This document shows positions 45,819 to 54,597 of a DNA stretch of 64,000 bases, in pieces. The translations under genes and the position numbers were made by a program. The notes under the pieces are model-generated. The model was not told the DNA's origin. It saw only the letters and a list, made by a program, of their open reading frames with translations, and searched no databases. Numbering within the stretch: the stretch's first letter is position 1; every line of letters begins with the position of its first letter. The stretch spans positions 186,001 through 250,000 of the forward strand of contig CAVPDG010000025.1 in the NCBI GenBank assembly GCA_963702535.1. The letters are read 5' to 3'. Origin of the DNA: CAVPDG01 sp963702535. GTDB lineage: Bacteria; Chloroflexota; Anaerolineae; Anaerolineales; UBA4823.

Positions 45819-46916
45819 TTACCTTTCCCTCAGATTACGGTTAAAGAAATCGACTACCCGTTGGATAAACAGTGCATTTCCTTCGCCGTGGAACGTGTGC
45901 GGCTGCCCCGCATAGGAGAAACACTCGACCTCCACAGAGAGGTTTTCTAGCTGGCGACAGGTTTCAGCAGACCATACCGGCGGCACATCGGCATCTTTCT
46001 CGCCATGATGAATTGAAACGGCTGCCTGGATGCGGTCGAAAAAGTAGACCGGCGATATCCGTCGCAGAGCCTCTTCCGGCGCATTCAGCTCTTCCGAGCC
46101 GCGCGTGCCGTTTGAGAAGTAGTGAAAGATGCGCTCGTAATTCTTGCGCTCGTCGCCGCTCATCGCCCCATACAGGACAGCTGCCCTCACATCGGGGCTG
46201 ACCGTGAGCACACGGGTGGTAATGCCGCCGCCCATGCTGTGCCCCCACAAGCCAATCTCACCCGGCTCAGCCAGAGCCAGCAGACCGGGCTGCCCGGCTT
46301 GCTCTTTCACAAGCGCGATGAGGTTCAGGATGTCCAGCGCCATGCCCACGCGAAAGCGGTTATCGCCATCGTCGGAGGGAGGGTAGCCGCGCAGGTTGGG
46401 GTGCATCACAATGAAACCTGCTTGCGCCAGTGCATCTGCATAACCGGTAGTGTAATCCAGCGTCTTGTAAACCTCCGGCTCGATGTATCCGTGGATCGCG
46501 ATCACTACCGGGTAAGGCGGCTCCCCCCGGCGGGGGACGTTCATGAAGCCAAAAATCCTCAACCCATCACTCGGATAAACCATCAGCGTGCGAGTGAAGT
46601 AAGAATTGACCGCCAGGGTCTCGAGCTGCTCGATCTCGCCACCCCCGTAACTGCGCAAGCGCAAATCCTCGATACCCAAACCGGCATAAGGATCAGGTGT
46701 GGCTGTGGTTGTAGGAGCCAGCAGCGCTGTGGCAGTTGGCAGGCTCACAACGGAGGAGGGCAGCGTGCTCGTCGGTGGCAAGACACTGGTGACAGTTTGT
46801 GTTGGCGGCAGGCTGGGCATGCTGGAGGGTACAGGGCTGGTTCCCGGCGCGGGAACACAGGCTGCCAGCAGGCTGGCAAGCGCAAGGATGTTAAGGTACA
46901 GTTTTAGAAGTCGCAT
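45819..46916 (-). CDS. Alpha/beta hydrolase lipoprotein (S9/DLH-like)
   Basis: 365 residues from ATG 46916 (MRLLKLYLN). Lipobox LLAAC, a Ser/Thr/Pro-rich linker, then an alpha/beta hydrolase: VVIAIHGYIEP oxyanion region, FIVMHPNLRGYPPSD, nucleophile GLWGHSMGGGITT, acidic residue around HHGEKDADVP and His in GQPHTFHG. It resembles peptidase S9 or dienelactone hydrolase-type esterases. A paralogue with the same lipoprotein layout lies at 54598-55722. The substrate is unknown; an extracytoplasmic esterase is likely. Confidence 0.85.
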   Translation of the reverse strand: MRLLKLYLNILALASLLAACVPAPGTSPVPSSMPSLPPTQTVTSVLPPTSTLPSSVVSLPTATALLAPTTTATPDPYAGLGIEDLRLRSYGGGEIEQLETLAVNSYFTRTLMVYPSDGLRIFGFMNVPRRGEPPYPVVIAIHGYIEPEVYKTLDYTTGYADALAQAGFIVMHPNLRGYPPSDDGDNRFRVGMALDILNLIALVKEQAGQPGLLALAEPGEIGLWGHSMGGGITTRVLTVSPDVRAAVLYGAMSGDERKNYERIFHYFSNGTRGSEELNAPEEALRRISPVYFFDRIQAAVSIHHGEKDADVPPVWSAETCRQLENLSVEVECFSYAGQPHTFHGEGNALFIQRVVDFFNRNLRER

Positions 46917-47014
46917 AGAACTCACCGGTAAATGAAACCTGTAAAAAGGGATTGGCGCCCGGATGATTGGCATGGCTCGCCATCGACCCACCATCCGGCT
47001 TGCCCTGGGTAAAA

Positions 47015-48271
47015 TTACCTCAAGTCTCGACCACTGTAGTCCAGGATCTGGCGAGCGACGACCAGCCGGTTGATCTGTCCTGTGCCCTCGTAAATATCGG
47101 TGATCTTGGCATCCCGGAACCACTTCTCAAGCAGCAGGTCGCGAGTATAGCCCAGGGGACCCATGATCTCCACCGCTCTCTGCGTGATCTTGGTAACCAC
47201 ATCGCCGGCGCGCAGCTTGCCCATCGAGGCCTCAAGCGGGTTAGGCTTGCGGTTATCCGCCATCCAGACCGCCTTGATGAGCAGCAGCCACGCGGAGCGA
47301 AGCATCACCTCCATATCGATCACATCGCGCTCGATGCTGGTGAGCTTCTGGCGCGGCAACCCGTAGCGGATGGTAACGCCTTGTTGGAAGAGTAGCTCCT
47401 TGAGCAGCTCCAGGGAGGCGCGCGCAACGCCGATGCCGGTAGCAGCCACCAACGGGCGGGTGGCGTCAAACGTAGCCATCGCGCCTTTGAAACCGGTTGT
47501 GGTCTTGACCTCCACCTCCGGGCTGCCAAGGATGTGGTCGAACGGCACGCGGGCATCCTGTAACACAATGGAAGCGGTATCGCTAGCGCGGATGCCCAGC
47601 TTGTGCTCCAGCTTGGTCACTTTGACGCCAGGAGTGCCCGCCGGGACGACAAAAGAGCGCATGCCTGCCCGCCCGGCGCTGGGATCGATCGTTGCCCAGA
47701 CAACCACAAAACCGTCGCTCTCACAGAGCGATTTTTGTCCGGCGGTGACAAAGATCTTCTCACCGTTAAGCACCCATTCGTTCGTGGCGCGGTCGAGCAC
47801 GGCAGAAGTACGGATGGCAGAGGTGTCCGACCCAGCCTGCGGCTCAGTCATCGCCATTGCCCCAAAGCAGGGTTTTTCCTGGGCAAAGCGCGCCAGGAAT
47901 TTCTGTTTCTGCTCCGGCGTACCGGCGGCTTCGACCGCAGCAGCACCCAAGCCGCCGCCTGGAGTCACCAGGTAGAGACCCACATCGCCCCATGCCAGGG
48001 TCTCGAGCATGAAACACAATGACTGGTAGCCGATCGGCGGTCGTTTCTTTTCAGGGTCTTCGCCTTCCTTCGGCTTTCTCTCGCGCGGCGCCAGGGAACC
48101 AGCGCCGGTGGCGCGCATTGCCATGTGCATAAAGTTGATGTAATCCCAAGGGATCTCGTGCTCATGGTCGTCAAAGTAACGCGAGACGGGACGCATCATA
48201 TTCTCTGCCACGGTCGTAAGAGCCACACTCTGCTGGGCAATGGGCTTGGGGGGTTCAAACTCGATCATCAT
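47015..48271 (-). CDS. Acyl-CoA dehydrogenase, catalytic subunit
   Basis: 418 residues. ATG codons at 48271 and 48268 are adjacent; the spacing from AGGAGG favours the second. FAD/acyl-CoA motifs include FGAMAMTEPQAGSDTSAI and NGEKIFVTAGQKS, and ATGIGVARASLELL lies in the C-terminal helical domain. The catalytic Glu is in KITDIYEGTGQINRLVVARQ. It makes trans-2-enoyl-CoA, the first step of beta-oxidation. It lies 24 bases after a second, shorter acyl-CoA dehydrogenase gene. Confidence 0.93.
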   Translation of the reverse strand: MMIEFEPPKPIAQQSVALTTVAENMMRPVSRYFDDHEHEIPWDYINFMHMAMRATGAGSLAPRERKPKEGEDPEKKRPPIGYQSLCFMLETLAWGDVGLYLVTPGGGLGAAAVEAAGTPEQKQKFLARFAQEKPCFGAMAMTEPQAGSDTSAIRTSAVLDRATNEWVLNGEKIFVTAGQKSLCESDGFVVVWATIDPSAGRAGMRSFVVPAGTPGVKVTKLEHKLGIRASDTASIVLQDARVPFDHILGSPEVEVKTTTGFKGAMATFDATRPLVAATGIGVARASLELLKELLFQQGVTIRYGLPRQKLTSIERDVIDMEVMLRSAWLLLIKAVWMADNRKPNPLEASMGKLRAGDVVTKITQRAVEIMGPLGYTRDLLLEKWFRDAKITDIYEGTGQINRLVVARQILDYSGRDLR

Positions 48272-48295
48272 TTGCCTCCTGATCTAACGAATATT

Positions 48296-49390
48296 TCAGA
48301 CCAAAGCCAGACCGGTCAGCGTGGCGATGCCGCGCCCGTTGCGCATCCAAAGCTCGACGGGGTGCTCACGTATGTAACCATGCCCGCCCAACACCTGGAC
48401 GGCGCGGTCCGTGACCATCATCGCCATATCCATCGCCCCCACCAGCGCCAGATAAGCCTGTTTGGAGGCTTCCGGTTGAGTGGCATCCAGCATCCAGGCT
48501 GCCTCCCAGGTGAGCAGGCGGATCGCCTCAATTTCGGTAGCCATCTCGGCAAGCATGAAGGCGATGGCTTGTTTCTGAGCCACCTTGACGCCAAAGACAT
48601 CCCGATCCTTCGCGTAATCGCGCGCATACTCAAAAGCTGCCTTCGATAGCCCAATCGCCAGGGCAGCCATGGCAACTCGCGCGGCGTCCAGGATCGGGGC
48701 GAAATCATGCCCCTCCACCCCGCCCAGGCGGTTCTCCAGCGGCAGGCGGACATCATTCAAATGGAGGGAATAGAGCGGCAAAGAATGGATGCCCAGCAAT
48801 TTCTGCCGTTCTCCCACCTGGAGGCCCGGCGCGCCGCGGGGCAAGATGAAGCCCTGCGTCTTGCCCTCCAGGTTGGCGTAGACAAGCATGGCTTCAGCAT
48901 CAGCCGCATAGGGGACGAAGGTCTTCTCGCCTGCCAGGACATAGGCGCCATCTTCTTGCCGGGCAGTGAGATGCAGCTCGTTTGGATCAAAGTCATAGGC
49001 TGGCTCGATCAATGCTGCTGTAAAGGGTCTCCATTCTGCCTCGATCACCTGCGGCAGGTAGCGCTGTTTCTGCTCTTCATTGCCCGCCAGCAACAGCGGT
49101 ACGGCAAATAGACTGGGCGCCATTACAGCCAAAGCCCCTGCCAGATCGCCCCAGGCTAATTCTTCTGCAGCCAGAACACTGGTAACCACCGAGCGGTCGC
49201 CAAAGCCGCCATACGCCTCAGGAATCGATGCCTGCAGCACACCCAGCTCCCAACCCTTTTCAACCAGGGCTGGAGGCAGCTCGGTTGATTCCTCAGCCTC
49301 ACGCGCCTTGGGGCGCAGGTCCAGCCGGGCGTAGCGACCCGCCGTCTCCATGAGCATGGCTTGCTCTTCTGTGGGTTCAAAAGAGTACAT
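48296..49390 (-). CDS. Acyl-CoA dehydrogenase-like subunit lacking the catalytic Glu region
   Basis: 364 residues from ATG 49390 (AAGGAG upstream). It has the ACAD fold with FEPTEEQAMLMETAGRYARL, ASIPEAYGGFGD, LAGEKTFVPYAADAEAM and AVQVLGGHGYIREHPVELWM. The protein ends RNGRGIATLTGLALV, where canonical enzymes continue to the YEGT motif with the catalytic Glu. I infer that it may pair with the adjacent full-length dehydrogenase as a non-catalytic partner. A substrate-specialised enzyme with a different base is the alternative. Confidence 0.88.
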   Translation of the reverse strand: MYSFEPTEEQAMLMETAGRYARLDLRPKAREAEESTELPPALVEKGWELGVLQASIPEAYGGFGDRSVVTSVLAAEELAWGDLAGALAVMAPSLFAVPLLLAGNEEQKQRYLPQVIEAEWRPFTAALIEPAYDFDPNELHLTARQEDGAYVLAGEKTFVPYAADAEAMLVYANLEGKTQGFILPRGAPGLQVGERQKLLGIHSLPLYSLHLNDVRLPLENRLGGVEGHDFAPILDAARVAMAALAIGLSKAAFEYARDYAKDRDVFGVKVAQKQAIAFMLAEMATEIEAIRLLTWEAAWMLDATQPEASKQAYLALVGAMDMAMMVTDRAVQVLGGHGYIREHPVELWMRNGRGIATLTGLALV

Positions 49391-49478
49391 GTTCCGCTCT
49401 CCTTCCTGGATCACTCTTCCTGATCATCCGATCTTGAGCCAGTTATCGTTGCGCCTCGATGGTCAGGCGCCTGCCGGG

Positions 49479-50537
49479 TTAGATGGTAGGCGCCCGGCGA
49501 TAACGCAGGGTTACCGGCTCTTTGCCATTCTCCAGATCTTGCAAATTGGCAATCTCCAGCAACCCGCGCTGGTACAGGTATTCCACGTGGGCGCCGGTTT
49601 CTTCCAGGGCTAACAGGACATTGTAGCCGTGCACCTCCCCGAATAAAACATGCGAAAGATCAGCTATGGTATGCGGCTGGGATAAAAGCTGCTGCACCAG
49701 TTCCAATCGTTGGCGGTGGAGCAGACGGATCGCTTCGATGCGGGCGGGCAGGTCCAGGATCGGCGCCTCATGCCCCCCTAACGTCAGGCGGATGCCGCCA
49801 GCCCAGGCTTGCAGGGCATCCAGCGATTTCAGATAATGCTCCAACCCGGTGAAATTTGTCAAATGCTCGGGCGATTGGTGCGGGCTGGTGTCCGCCAGGA
49901 CGTGGTCGCCGGCGAAGAGGACATCCTGCAAGCGGATGACCACATGCCCGGCGCAATGCCCGGGTACGTGCAGCATCTCGAACGGACCTACCTGCATGCC
50001 AGCGGCTTCATAGGTGAAATCCACGCGCACAGATGCGTACATGCTCTTGGTAATGCGGTAGACATCCAACAAATGAATGCGCTGCTGCTCGTCCACGCCG
50101 GCCTCTACCAGGAACTCACTCAAGCGGCGAGCGACCATCGCCAGGCGCTCTTCGTACTGTGTCAGGTTGCGCAGGTCCAGCTCGTGGACGCCGAGCAACG
50201 CTTGCGTGCGCGGGCGCACGTATTTCAAGCCGCCGAAATGATCGATATGGGCATGCGTGATGAAGATATGGGTCAGGTCTGCCAGGCTGATCGACCTGCC
50301 GATGCTCCGGGAAACAGCCTCAAAACCCGCTTCCAGGTGGCGGTTTGAATTGCCGAAACCGGAGCCGGCGTCGATCAAAACGCGAAATTGCCCGTGATCA
50401 GGGTCATCCAACAGCACCAGGTATGCCTGTCCCCACAGCATGGGGAACTCTTTGAGCGGGATTTGGAAGATGCGCGCCCCACCGGCGGACTCGAAGACAT
50501 TGACGTGCCCGGGTGTAGATGTATATGGCTCGGGCAC
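49479..50537 (-). CDS. Metallo-beta-lactamase-fold hydrolase
   Basis: 352 residues. Metal-binding motif THAHIDHFGGL (HxHxDH) near residue 95, then His in VPGHCAGHVVI, Asp in LFAGDHVLAD and His in LTLGGHEAP. The C-terminal helical extension resembles the winged-helix tail of LACTB2-like proteins, with RLELVQQLLSQPHTIADL. It could be a thioesterase or lactonase. Its place between TetR and the acyl-CoA dehydrogenases suggests hydrolysis of an acyl-CoA or related ester. Confidence 0.88.
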   Translation of the reverse strand: MPEPYTSTPGHVNVFESAGGARIFQIPLKEFPMLWGQAYLVLLDDPDHGQFRVLIDAGSGFGNSNRHLEAGFEAVSRSIGRSISLADLTHIFITHAHIDHFGGLKYVRPRTQALLGVHELDLRNLTQYEERLAMVARRLSEFLVEAGVDEQQRIHLLDVYRITKSMYASVRVDFTYEAAGMQVGPFEMLHVPGHCAGHVVIRLQDVLFAGDHVLADTSPHQSPEHLTNFTGLEHYLKSLDALQAWAGGIRLTLGGHEAPILDLPARIEAIRLLHRQRLELVQQLLSQPHTIADLSHVLFGEVHGYNVLLALEETGAHVEYLYQRGLLEIANLQDLENGKEPVTLRYRRAPTI

Positions 50538-50540
50538 CGG

Positions 50541-51110
50541 CTACCCTCCCCTCACCAGCAGACCGTCCAGGTACAAATCAGCGAACTCGGCGGCTAATCC
50601 ATCCGGAGTGAGTGCGCCGTCGGGGCGGTACCAGGTGATGGTCCAATTCAACACGCCAAGCAGGTAGCGAGCTGCCAGGGCAGGGTCGGAGCAGGTGAAT
50701 ATACCCAGGTCGTAGCCTTCCTGGAGCATATCATGCCACAGGCGCTCAAAACGGTCGCGGCGCGGGATGTGCCGGGCGTTATACTGCGGCTCGAGCGAGC
50801 GATGCTCGAGCAGCAGCACCGCAGCCAGGTCGCGGTTATCGAGCATCGCTTGCAGGTAGAGGTGGATCGCCTGGCGCACTTTCTGGTCGGGCGGCTGGCT
50901 TGAGCAAGCCACCGGCTCGATGATCTGGATCAGCAGGTCCAGAGCGCGATCCAACAAATCCAGCAGGATCTCCTGCTTGCTGGCTACGTGATAGTACAGG
51001 CTGGCTTTTTGGAGGTTAACCGCCTGGGCGATGTCCTGCATGGAGGCGGCATGGAAGCCCTTTTCGTGGAAGATCTGGGCTGCCGCTTCGAGGATCTCGT
51101 CGCGCGTCAT
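50541..51110 (-). CDS. TetR-family regulator of the fatty-acid oxidation cluster
   Basis: 189 residues. The N-terminal HTH has RDEILEAAAQIFHEKGFHAA and SMQDIAQAVNLQKASLYYHV; the C-terminal domain is the helical ligand pocket (WTITWYRPDG). It is the first gene of the minus-strand cluster and lies just downstream of a palindromic operator, so it probably represses its own operon and responds to an acyl-CoA, as FadR/PsrA-like TetR proteins do. The ligand is inferred from context only. Confidence 0.9.
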   Translation of the reverse strand: MTRDEILEAAAQIFHEKGFHAASMQDIAQAVNLQKASLYYHVASKQEILLDLLDRALDLLIQIIEPVACSSQPPDQKVRQAIHLYLQAMLDNRDLAAVLLLEHRSLEPQYNARHIPRRDRFERLWHDMLQEGYDLGIFTCSDPALAARYLLGVLNWTITWYRPDGALTPDGLAAEFADLYLDGLLVRGG

Positions 51111-51119
51111 CGACTCTCC

Positions 51120-51137
51120 CTACCGAACGGTCGGTAG
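51120..51137. promoter_or_regulatory. TetR operator of the fatty-acid oxidation cluster
   Basis: CTACCGA-ACGG-TCGGTAG, a perfect inverted repeat 10 bases before the TetR start; it also contains the shorter palindrome ACCG-AA-CGGT. This is the shape of TetR-family operators. Confidence 0.78.
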
Positions 51138-51171
51138 ATATAGAATAGCAAATATTTGCGCGAAAGTCAAA

Positions 51172-52000
51172 TTAATTCGGGCGATTCGGGAGCAGAACAG
51201 TCAGCGGGTCGAAGTGCTGGAATTCCCCGCTCATGCGCCAGCGGGTGTAGTTATCGCGTTCTTCCTGGGTGGTTTGGGTGCTGTAGTAAGCCATCCCGGC
51301 GAACTGCTGGTCTGCCGGACCGATGCGCATCTCCAGGTGCAGGTGAGCAACCCCGGCGTTGCCGCTCTTGCCCACTTCGCCGATCCACTGGCAGGCGCTT
51401 ACAGCGTCGCCTAACGCAACCAGCGGCGCGGCGCCCATGTGAGCATAGAGGGTGTAGAGCGATTGGTCATCCTGGATGTCGAGCTGCTCCCTCAGCTCCG
51501 GCGGCAGATCGGATGCAGGCGTCTCGATGATGACGACGTTGCCATAGGGGAAGCTACCCGAGATGGATGCAGCCACCCGCCCGCCGAAGACGGATTGGAC
51601 GCCTTCGCCGAGGATGGAAGTCCGCTTACCCCGCTGGTAGTAGGAGAAATCGACCCCCTGGTGGCGAGCATCGGAGCCCATCGGCGGCGGGTTATACGGC
51701 GCCGACACAATATCCGCCAGCCCGGCGAGCGAGTTCTCCTTCAGCGGCGAGCAGGGCTGGGAGAGCCGTTTGCGTGGCGGTTTGCAGGGGTGCAGGCGGC
51801 TGGGTCGGCGTTGCGCTAGGCGTTGCCGGCGGCGGGGAGCGCAAGGGCGAGGATCTCGTTACCGCGGGCAAGGTCTGCTCTGCTGGAGCAGCGGTCGTGA
51901 GGCTGGGTTCGCCGGTCACGGAGCCAGGCGCGGCGCCGCTGCAGGCAGCCAGCGCCAGGGAGAGAAAAAGCGCGATCAAGAGAGATTGGAGCTTGGGCAT
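51172..52000 (-). CDS. M23-family peptidase lipoprotein, one frameshift
   Basis: ATG 52000 starts a signal with lipobox LALAACSG, then a Pro/Thr-rich linker. The frame breaks near 51735. The second piece has NPPPMGSDARHQGVDFSYYQ (first metal His and Asp), SLYTLYAHMGAAP and GVAHLHLEMRI (HxH), the LytM/M23 zinc site, ending at 51172. Total about 275 residues. It probably cleaves peptidoglycan peptide bonds outside the membrane. It lies divergent from tRNA-Pro and convergent with nothing nearby. Confidence 0.87.
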
Positions 52001-52035
52001 GGGAAAACGCCCTGATTATAACGCACGCCACAGGG

Positions 52036-52064
52036 TTGCCAGAAAAGGGTGAATGGGCTATAAT
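52036..52064 (+). promoter_or_regulatory. tRNA-Pro promoter
   Basis: TTGCCA (52036-52041), 17 bases, TATAAT (52059-52064); the tRNA begins 15 bases later. Confidence 0.8.
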
Positions 52065-52078
52065 GTTTGCCGTTCGAC

Positions 52079-52154
<76 letters not shown>

Positions 52155-52170
52155 TGGATTTCTGAAAAAA

Positions 52171-52225
52171 CACCGGATGATGATGATGGGGCTGGCGTTG
52201 CCAGCCCCATCATCATCATCCGGTG
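52171..52225. terminator. 26-bp perfect palindrome after tRNA-Pro
   Basis: Arms 52171-52196 and 52200-52225 are exact complements around loop GTT; each arm holds a (GAT)n run and GGGGCTGGC. It lacks a following T run but is preceded by six A, so it can stop transcription from the right and possibly from the tRNA. It is unusually long for an ordinary terminator. Confidence 0.8.
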
Positions 52226-52256
52226 AGCTTATACCACAAATACATGTGTTAACGAG

Positions 52257-52295
52257 CGAACGCCCGGGTGAGGGGGGCACCCGGGCGCTCGCTGA
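52257..52295. terminator. GC-rich hairpin
   Basis: GAGCG-AAC-GCCCGGGTG pairs with CACCCGGGC-GCTCG around AGGGGGG. It follows the 26-bp palindrome and lies about 150 bases before the first L,D-transpeptidase gene. Confidence 0.7.
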
Positions 52296-52442
52296 TTGAT
52301 ATTATCATACCCCCCCTTTCCCGCAACTGGATAAATGACGTAATCGGTAACCCAGTTCATCATTGCCGCAATCTTTAATGAAATCTGAGAATTACGCTGC
52401 CAACGCCAGAGGCTGGCGAAATCCGGTTATAATCCCCTAACT

Positions 52443-53517
52443 ATGGCGCCAAAACTCTCCCGACGCGGGTTTCTCAAAATCGCTGCCCTGGGGCTGGGCA
52501 GCCTGGCTTTCAGCCCGGTCTTCCCGCGCACATCCGAGTGGGAGAACGGAGAAATGGCACGCGTGACCATTTACGAGGTGGACCTGCGCAGCGAGCCGCG
52601 CGATGACGCCCCGATCATCGGCAAGCGCTACCGCGACCAGCTTGTCCACATCTACGAAGAGATCAACTCACCCAGGGGACCCGCCTGGAACCCGCTGTGG
52701 TATCGCGTGTGGGGCGGCTACCTGCACAGCGCCTACCTGCAGCGGGTGACGCTGGACCACAACCCGGCGCTTGCGCGCCTGCCGGAGGGCGGTCAGTTGT
52801 GCGAGGTGACCGTGCCGTACACCATCGCCTACCAGCACTCACCCTGGGATGGCTGGCATCCCTGGGACGGCGCCCCACTCTACTATTCCACCACCCACTG
52901 GGCGACAGCCATCGAAGAAGGACCGGACAAACAACCCTGGTACCAGTTGACCTCGGAGATCGACGCCAACCTGAAATACCTGGTGCCGGCGATCCACCTG
53001 CGCCCGATTCCGGATAGCGAGATCTCCCCACTCTCGCCGGACGTGCCGCCGGAGAACAAGCGCATCGAAGTCAAGCTGGGCACGCAAACGCTGACCGCTT
53101 ACGAATACAACGAGCCGGTGTTCTCCACGCGCATCTCATACCGGCATCCCGAGCCGCAAGCGCTCGCCGGACGATCTGCCCACCGCCACGCCGACCGGAG
53201 ACTTCCGCATCTACTCCAAGATGCCCAACAAACACATGGGTCAGGTGAGCGGCAACCCGGACGCCGAAAATACCGGTGGTTTCTCCCTCCCGGGTGTGCC
53301 CTGGACGTGTTTCTTCGCCTTCCCGGGCGGCTACGCCTTTCACGGCACCTACTGGCACAACAACTTCGGCATCCAGATGAGCCACGGCTGTGTGAACTTG
53401 CGCAACGAAGACGCCAAATGGCTGTTCCGCTGGAGCACGCCGGTGTTCAAGACGCCTGTCGAGTTGCGCGCCGATTGGGAGCGGCGGGGGAACGGCACGC
53501 AGGTGAAGATCGGGTAA
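52443..53517 (+). CDS. Tat-exported L,D-transpeptidase (YkuD), copy 1, one frameshift
   Basis: ATG 52443 begins MAPKLSRRGFLKIAALGLGS, a twin-arginine signal (SRRGFLK). A repeated SH3-like region (about 40-200) with NPLWYRVWGGYLHSAYLQ precedes the YkuD domain, which starts KRIEVKLGTQTLTAYEYN. The frame breaks near 53155 and resumes at TPTGDFRIYSKMPNKHMGQV. The catalytic motif is HGTYWHNNFG ... MSHGCVNLRNEDA with the nucleophile Cys. The length is about 358 residues. It forms 3-3 cross-links in the wall or attaches proteins to it. It is followed 14 bases later by a paralogue. Confidence 0.9.
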
Positions 53518-53531
53518 AGCACCCACGCATC

Positions 53532-54590
53532 TTGAGCAGGTTATCCCGCCGCGAATTCCTCAAATTAGGCGCTCTGGGGGCAGGAGCGCTGTTGTTTGAC
53601 CCGCCTCCCTGGAACGAGCCGAATAGCGACGAGCCGACCATCCCGCTCGCCCGGGCGCGGGTGGCGGCGCATGCCATCTACCTTTACCGCGAGCCGTCCT
53701 TCCGCAGCCAGCGGCTGGGCATGCTCAAACGCGATGAGATCATCTCGATCCAGGAAGAGATCACTGCCTCCAACGGACCCTCCTACAATCCGCTTTGGTA
53801 CCGGCTGGCGCAGGGGTACGTCCACAGCGGCTACCTGCAGCGCCTGGATGGAGCTCATTTCAACCTCCAACCCTTGAGCATCGTCGCAAAGACGGGTCAA
53901 TTGGCGGAAGTTACTGTACCGGTCACGCGGAGCTATCGCCAGGCAGGCAAGCGGCGCTGGACGCCGCTATATACGCTGTACTACCAGTCTGTGCACTGGA
54001 TCACCGGAGTTGAAGAAGGGTTGGACGGCGCCCCCTGGTACCGCCTCACAGACGATGTGAACCATGTGCAGACCTTTGTGCCTGCTGCACACCTGCGTCC
54101 CATCGCCGCGGCAGAGATCAGCCCGCTGGCGCAAGATGTGCCGGCGGACGAAAAGCGTATCCGAGATTTCGATCGAGAAGACAACACCTGACCGCCTTCG
54201 AAGGCGACCGGGCGGTGTTCCAGGCGAGCGTCTCCACCGGCATGCAGAGCGAGGCGCCATCGCCCAACGGCATCCCTACCGAGACGCCCCTGGGTCACTT
54301 TCGCGTGCAGACCAAGATGCCCTCCCGCCACATGGGCGATGGCGCGGTAACGGATGATGTCGAGGCGTACGAGCTGCCGGGCGTACCCTGGGTTTGCTTC
54401 TTTCACAAAGATGGCATCGCCCTGCACGGCACGTACTGGCACAACAACTTCGGGCGGCGCATGAGCCACGGCTGCGTTAACTTGACGCATGCAAGATGCG
54501 CTGTGGATTTACCGCTGGACGACGCCAGTGATCGCCGCTGGCGAATGGTACACCCGAGACTACGGAACGCGCTTAACCATCCAGGAATAG
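53532..54590 (+). CDS. Tat-exported L,D-transpeptidase (YkuD), copy 2, two frameshifts
   Basis: TTG 53532 gives MSRLSRREFLKLGALGAGAL, again a twin-arginine signal. The layout repeats copy 1: NPLWYRLAQGYVHSGYLQRL, then KRIEISIEKQHLTAFEGDRA after a break near 54165, GIPTETPLGHFRVQTKMPSR, and the catalytic HGTYWHNNFG with MSHGCVNL. A second break near 54490 is bridged by MQDALWIYRWTTPVIAAGEW to the stop at 54590. About 352 residues. The two genes are a tandem duplication, now well diverged. Confidence 0.87.
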
Positions 54591-54597
54591 GGAGATT

